Shown here: positions 58,529 to 64,000 of the stretch, piece by piece
Numbering within the stretch: position 1 is the first letter of the stretch
Layout of the letters: each line of letters begins with the position of its first letter
Source: Hippophae tibetana
Lineage: Eukaryota; Streptophyta; Magnoliopsida; Rosales; Elaeagnaceae
Direction of reading: 5' to 3'
Assembly: GCA_037013495.1 (NCBI GenBank)
Contig: CM072806.1
Coordinates: 49,379,814-49,443,813 of the forward strand
Length of the DNA stretch: 64,000 bases
Program-made: the position numbers and the translations under genes
Notes under the pieces: generated by a model
Told to the model about the DNA's origin: nothing
The model's input: the letters and a program-made list of their open reading frames with translations, nothing else
Databases searched by the model: none

Positions 58529-59659
58529 CTTAATGATAAAAATTGGTTGTCATGACTAGGATAAGGAATGTAACATATTTGTTAAGATATTTACATTAAT
58601 CATGCGATATGCTTGCTAGTTTTGATTTGATTGATTAATTTTTTATGCACATATTCATGATTGATTTTGGTGTTCTTATTGAGAGAAAACTTGTAGTGAG
58701 TTATGCGAGTTGATGAGATATACCAAGTTTTAGAATCTATTTGATCATCTCTTGAGACAAAATCCTAAATATTATTTAGCAAGAGAAATGATTTAGGCCT
58801 TATTTGGATCGATTGTGCCTTTCAAGCTAACCATTGTTAGTATTTTAGTTGCCCATTTTAGCTTAACAAAGAACCTTTCATATCATTAAGCCACGTTTAA
58901 TTTCTTACTAATAAACATTACCTTTATCCTTGCACCTATAGCTTGTATGAAAATGAAAAAAAATATGCAATCATGTGTTATGTTATATAGTAAGGTGAAA
59001 TGTAATGCACCCTACAAAAAAACAATTTCACATGCAACACAATTATCTCTCTAAAGAAAAAGAAAATAGAATTGAAAATAAGTTAGGGGGTGTTGTTAAG
59101 TTAAAATAAAAATATAGAAAAGAGATGTCGAATAAGGAATATGAAAATAATGACAAAAGAAGGTGCATTGAAATATTAAGTTAAAAAGTGTATGAAAAAA
59201 AGAAAGCTAAGGTGTGGTAAGAGCTTAAATGTCTTCATTTAAAAATTCCCACCTAAGCCTTACATTACAGCCATATAAAGTCCTTATTTATCTTGATCCA
59301 AGTGCATATTTATATTAATGGAGAGGGATGTGAAAAATAGACTTATGAGATTTGTTATAAGATTGAATTGATTAGCATGCATATATAAGTTGATTTCATA
59401 AGTGAATTGGATGATCATGTGTAGCACACATATACAAATCAATTTTTCAAAAACCTTGCATATCCTTGTATTGATGAAATGTTGATTGATGAATGTGTGA
59501 ACCTCTTTATCATAAGATTATACAACTTTTAAGAGAGATAGTTTTCGTGAAATATACATGTACTAATAAAAGTATATTTATGAATATATTACCCATGTTA
59601 TTTTATTTAGTTATACTTGATTTTACTTGAGGACAAACAAAGAGTTAAGTTTGGGGGTG
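58529..59659 (+). other. 3' non-coding region of the Athila-type element (right part) and polypurine tract
   Basis: No coding frame. The text ends GTTAAGTTTGGGGGTG at 59659 directly before the 3' LTR, which is the polypurine tract typical of this lineage. Confidence 0.8.
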
Positions 59660-61068
59660 TGATGACTCTATGAAAGTAGAGTCATTAGCACACTTTTTTA
59701 CTTAATATTTACTTTTTTTTATTCAATAAATAGTATTTTTATGGCCAAAAATATTAAAATCTAAACTTTTTAGTGAAAATGGGTGAAAATATAATTTTTT
59801 GAGATTTTTAATGTAGGACTAATCAGGAGCTACAACGTGGCCTTTCATGCAAGCAAAGGAGTTGACTGTGCAAGTCATATGGATGCCACATAAGCACGAA
59901 GAGTGAATCACGTTACACCGTATGTAAGGAGGATGAAACATGTGCCACATGTCAGCCAAGCGTTCAGTCCAAGTTCGGGCTCGGTCAAACCTTGTTGCCA
60001 TTGTCGCTACACCATTGCTCTGCATGTTCCACCTATGTGCCATGCCATTCGTTTCTGCGAATCATGTTGTGCCTCGTGGTGCTGACTCAGCGAGCATTGA
60101 TTATGATTGGTCTCCCCTAACACTCGCTGCCCTCTGATTCGCCCAATGAATTTCTGTTGCCACGTGTCGCGTTGTGATTGGCTGGCACTGTCAATTTTGC
60201 TTGTTTTGGTTGTAGCCCTTGATCTGAAGCTGATGGTCCAGAAAAATTCAAGGGGGGACACAATTTTGGTGGAGATTCAAGAGGAGATTAAAACTACAAT
60301 TCAAGAGATTGATTGTATTTTTTCTTCTACTCTTTTCTTTATCAATTTTTATGTCTTTCTTTATTAAAAACATGAGCTTTATGAACAAAATTATGTGTAA
60401 TTAATTTATTAATCTATGGATCTTACAATCTCAATTTTAACCATGTGATGATTTAATTATTTTATTTAATCTGATTTTTATGTTATTAATTGTTTGACCA
60501 ATAATTTATCTATAGAGGTAATTAAATAGATTTGAGAGAATTATTTAATTGTTTATCTTAATTAAATAATATACATAGTTTCTAGGCAGAGATGTATGAT
60601 TCTTATGTATGTGATTCATAATTGATGAATTTAATGAGTATTATGCAATTTAATTGGTATGAGAGTGTGATTAAATTAATTACTATATAGTGTGTAGTTT
60701 ACTTGAGAGAGGAATACATGCTAGGTTAGATTCAATTGATCATGTAATTAATTGATAATTATTTTGGGGGAATTTTATCAATTCGCATGTTTAGAAAATT
60801 GGGGGATGAAGTATTCCTAGATAGTTTCTCATATATCTTCTTAGTTATCAAATCTGATTTAATTAATTATTGCTATTTATTTTTAGTTATTTTAATTTTG
60901 CTTCCTTAAAATATAAAAACACAAAAAATTGATTTTTATTTGTTTAGTTTTAAAAATTAGTTTCTAATAAAACAATTTCTGTGGGAATGATATTTTCTTA
61001 TCATTATATTACTTGTTACAATACGTATACTTGCGCATTCATCGTACACACTTCGTGTGTAGCGATTA
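59660..61068 (+). repeat. 3' LTR of the 11.2-kb Athila-type element
   Basis: This starts TGATGACTCTATGAAAGTAG and ends CTTCGTGTGTAGCGATTA, with the last base pair altered from the usual CA. Compared with the 5' LTR it lacks about 115-120 bp near 60240, the stretch that in the 5' LTR contains the TATA-like TATATTTAA. It is followed by the AGTTC duplication. Confidence 0.87.
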
Positions 61069-61073
61069 AGTTC

Positions 61074-63560
61074 TATTTTGTATGAGAACTTCATAAGCAC
61101 CTTTAACAGTAAACAATCCTAATTAACTTGGTTAGTAGTTGAAGGATTATGAGGTCTCAACATCATAATATAAGATGTAATATATTCCCCAAAGAGTGTA
61201 GTAATTTTATGAGAATACCAATACCAATAGTTATTCTAAAAACAAAGATAAAAAATAGAATGTACATTATCAAAGGTTTTTCTTTTAATCAGGAATTGAG
61301 AGAGCTTTTGTTCTGGGGACTAGGTACCCAAGGATCATGCCAAATATTTATATTTCCTGCACTTACCTTCCAGTAGCTACCTAGATTAATAAGCTCATGA
61401 ATCCAATGCAGTCCCTTCCAAATGCTTGAGTCATTTGACTTCTTGGTAGGATTAAGGAAATAAGTATTTTTAAGATAATTATTTTCTAAATAATTATACA
61501 TAAGGTTTGTTTGATTAGATAACTAATCCCTAAGCTACTTTGGATAATATTGTTTTGTAAAAATCTTTTGTTTTATAAAAGCCCAATCTCTCATTAAGCT
61601 TGGGTCTGCATATAAAGTCTCAATTCATAGGAGTAAAGAAATACTAAGCATTTTGGGAGTTAGTATTACCTTTTCACCAAAATCTTCTCACCAAAGAATT
61701 AAATGTTTCACATAAGTTGATTGGTAGCTTGAAAGTATTCATGGAATAAATTGTCATAGTTTGTAATACAAAGTTGATCAATGTATGTCTTCTAACCTAT
61801 GATAGTAATTTGGCTTTCCAATTGTCCAACCTAGCTTGAATCTTTTCAAGGATATGATTGAACTCTACCTTTTTCCTTTTATCAATAGGTAAGAAGTGAC
61901 CCAAATATTTGATAGCAGTAGTAGAATGATTAATTTGTAAGTTTGTGGTGATATGGCAAATCAAAGAAGTGTTTTTGGAGAACAAAATTGTAGATTTTTG
62001 TAAATTTATACACTGACCAGACTAGGTGTAATATTTATCCAGAATAATTTTGTTGATGAATGATTCTTGAATGTTTGCTTTGAGAAAAAAAACATAATAT
62101 CATCTACATACAGAAGATGAGAGATTGGAGGGGCTCCTCTAGCCACAATGAGTCCATGTACCTGATTAGAGCTTTCTACTTTAGAGATAATATCATCTAC
62201 ATACAGAAGATGAGGTATGAAAGAACTTTGTATTTTTGTCATCTTCATGGAGCCATAATTCTCTTGATTTCTGTTTCCACATAGCCTATTTCCTTTCAAG
62301 TTGTTCATTAATTTGTTCCTTTAAACGATTTTCCAGTTGAATTTTTTCATTGTTTTGGTTACAAAAATGGATAAACTTCAATTGTGACTCTATATTTTGT
62401 AACTTCTCTTGAATGAAACTGAAATGGCTTTTATTCCAAAGAGTAAGTTGCTTTGCTATATGCTCCAGACTTTGATTGAAATTGAAATCGTGATCATTTG
62501 AATCCTTCCCCAAATGATCTTGAATAAGCCTAAGGCAAGAATTGTCCCTTAACCATATTGCATGAATCTGAATGTCTCTGTTTATAAGGCTCCTTGAATT
62601 CATTGAATTGTAGCCGAATTGGATTATGAGTAGAGGTAAATATTGGCAAGTTTATAACAATTGCCTTTGGGAAGGACGACACCCAACTTGGTGAAGCAAT
62701 AGCACAATCAATTCGTCGATAGATTCTATCCATTGTTGCTATGTTATTACACCAAGTGTATCTAGCGCCAACACTACCTAGGTTTATAGCTCCTGTTTGA
62801 TTTATAAATAAAGTAAGCAAGTTCTCAAATCTACAATTGCTTATCTTCCTATGAAGTTATGTCACTAAGATCCCTTAATAAGATGCACGATTGTTGAGAA
62901 TTGTGCAATTGACAAGTGTTGGATTTTCCATAGTAATAAGGAGGGATGTACACACAACACAAAATGACTTTTTCATTAATAACCATTGGATGATTAGTTT
63001 CATAAATAACATAACAAGTGCCTGTGAATAGGAAATCAAGACTTATAAAACTATTTCAAAACAAAATAAATCCACCATGCTTGTTTAAAATAAGAGAAAC
63101 AAAAGCATGATCAAAACTTAAATATTGTTTTAGAGAATGAGAAGCAATTATGTCAATTTTTGTCTCCATTAACCAAACCACATATGGTTGTTTCTCTTGA
63201 TTAGATAAGTCAGAGTCCTCTTGGCTCTTTGGGAGGCAAGTTAAGGGTCACCTCCCCACTTATGTGATTTTTACTAGAAAAATCTAATATAGTTTATGTC
63301 TCATCAATTGCAGATGCCTCTATATTGGCATTAACGTGATCTTTTAGGCAGATCAAAGAATTAGGGTTAGAGATTGATCTCTTATTGTAAACTTCCCTTA
63401 CTATAGAGTTTTTTGGTTTCTCTTAATAGATACAAGCTTGCCTTGCTTTAGTCATCCTTTTAGTCATAGAACTGCTACCTCTTTTCTTAGCAGTGTTAGG
63501 TCGAGGCTTAGTTGCAAAAATGCCAATTTTTTTTTGCACTTATCACCTACAAATGATTCA
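61074..63560 (-). pseudogene. LINE (non-LTR retrotransposon) remnant, right half of split LINE
   Basis: Minus-strand order from the right: end of an ORF1-like or upstream region (about 63560-63200), endonuclease pieces (WLMETKIDIIASHS; NKHGGFILF; CCVYIPPYYYGK), and the endonuclease end GSVGARYTWCNNIATMDRIY with SWVSSFPKAIVINLPIF (62760-62640). A pre-RT helical region follows (62600-62290), then the RT catalytic box HLLYVDDI (62118-62095 and again 62211-62188), AIKYLGHFLPIDKRKKVEFN and RLDNWKAKLLS (61890-61800). WKGLHWIHELINLGSYWKVS and INIWHDPWVPSP (61430-61320) lead toward the zinc domain at 49.7 kb. The RT finger region is deleted. Dead copy. Confidence 0.85.
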
Positions 63561-64000
63561 AAGTCCTCAGACATGTTATCAATCCTATTCTAAGGTCGTG
63601 AAGGTCTATTGATCAAATTGACTCGGTGATAATTCATATTCTTAAAAAATCCTTGCCAAAACTTGTATTGTAACATCTTCATTCCATAAAACCCCTAATA
63701 TGAACCTCTTGTACAACAGTAAATATAGTGATAGTGTCAAATAACAAATTATTATTTTTCATATCAAAAGTGACTTCTAGTCTAATAGTCTAATATTTTG
63801 AAACGCTTGTTAATATCCATATTAGAATCATTATCTTTAAAATACTAATTATGGAAAACCAACAAAGTTAATCAAATCCAAGATTTGAAATATTTGGTAA
63901 AGTATTCATAGATCCCTTATTTATTTTAAAAAAATACTATTTTATTTTAAACTAATTATTTTAATTTAGTATGGTTTATATATGCAAAAATGTTGTGAAA
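63561..64000. other. AT-rich DNA at the window edge
   Basis: I recognise no coding sequence. It may still belong to the 5' part of the minus-strand LINE, whose right boundary is outside or not visible. Confidence 0.4.

Larger units (their letters stand above)
49873..61073 (+). mobile_element. Pol-deleted Athila-type element (49878-61068), TSD AGTTC, hosting two solo LTRs
   Basis: The element runs from the 5' LTR start TGACGACTC (49878) to the 3' LTR end GCGATTA (61068). AGTTC flanks it at 49873-49877 and 61069-61073. The final CA has become TA. It encodes gag, protease and a rump of pol, with most RT, RNase H and integrase missing, so it is non-autonomous. Two solo LTRs of family R interrupt it: one in gag and one in the 3' region. 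It is inserted in, and splits, a minus-strand LINE. Confidence 0.88.

Noticed and set aside
59819-60367. Open frames on both strands near 60 kb and the equivalent at 50.13 kb
   Set aside because: They lie within the U3 of the Athila-type LTR pair and have no recognised product.

Overview
This is plant nuclear DNA, most likely from a eudicot. It is AT-rich, its one host gene has long introns, and most of the rest is nested, decayed plant retrotransposons (Ty3/gypsy including the Athila/Tat type, Ty1/copia, LINE) and DNA transposons. I see no rRNA, intact tRNA, organellar or bacterial features. The species cannot be named from sequence alone.

Positions 1-20,560 hold the 3' part of one host gene on the + strand. 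It is a plant homologue of SCAPER (S-phase cyclin A-associated protein in the ER). Seven exons (394-781, 8340-10121, 10710-11792, 13725-13829, 13910-13999, 19508-19618, 19706-20248) join in frame at GT-AG junctions and run to a natural stop. The 5' exons lie left of the window. An in-frame TAA sits in the first visible exon, upstream of the conserved domain. The 7.6-kb intron contains a complete but dead Ty3/gypsy element (2807-8021, TSD ATGTT) inserted in an older minus-strand copia remnant. The 5.5-kb intron holds a hAT-like MITE, a Harbinger-like element filled with telomere-like repeats, and other repeats.

Positions 20,560-35,300 are intergenic. They include a second Harbinger-like telomere-repeat element (21543-22277), a long TA microsatellite, a 322-bp tandem duplication, and a minus-strand Athila/Tat element split into gag-protease (32.0-33.3 kb) and pol (27.4-28.85 kb). 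The split is caused by an unknown repeat, which is itself split by a solo LTR (29049-30817, TSD CTATC).

Positions 35,300-49,500 hold a minus-strand copia element (pol 35.4-36.9 kb, gag-protease 39.06-40.13 kb) whose middle is replaced by an Athila-type LTR and gag fragment on the + strand. Next comes a minus-strand Athila-type element (40.1-49.4 kb) with all pol domains in ruins. Its 3' region is interrupted by a 3.2-kb hAT-type element (41231-44448, TSD ACTTTAAC) that carries what looks like a captured host exon.

Positions 49,500-64,000 hold a minus-strand LINE split by an 11.2-kb Athila-type element (49878-61068, TSD AGTTC). That element is pol-deleted and is interrupted by two solo LTRs of another family (52874-54776, TSD AAAAC; 56689-58523, TSD GAACT). 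Removing the first solo LTR and one TSD copy restores the gag reading frame exactly. The TSDs give a relative insertion order for much of the window.

No new autonomous gene system was found. The most unusual items are the telomere-repeat Harbinger-like pair, the hAT element with a putative captured exon, the solo-LTR trio with perfect TSDs, and the premature stop in the host gene.
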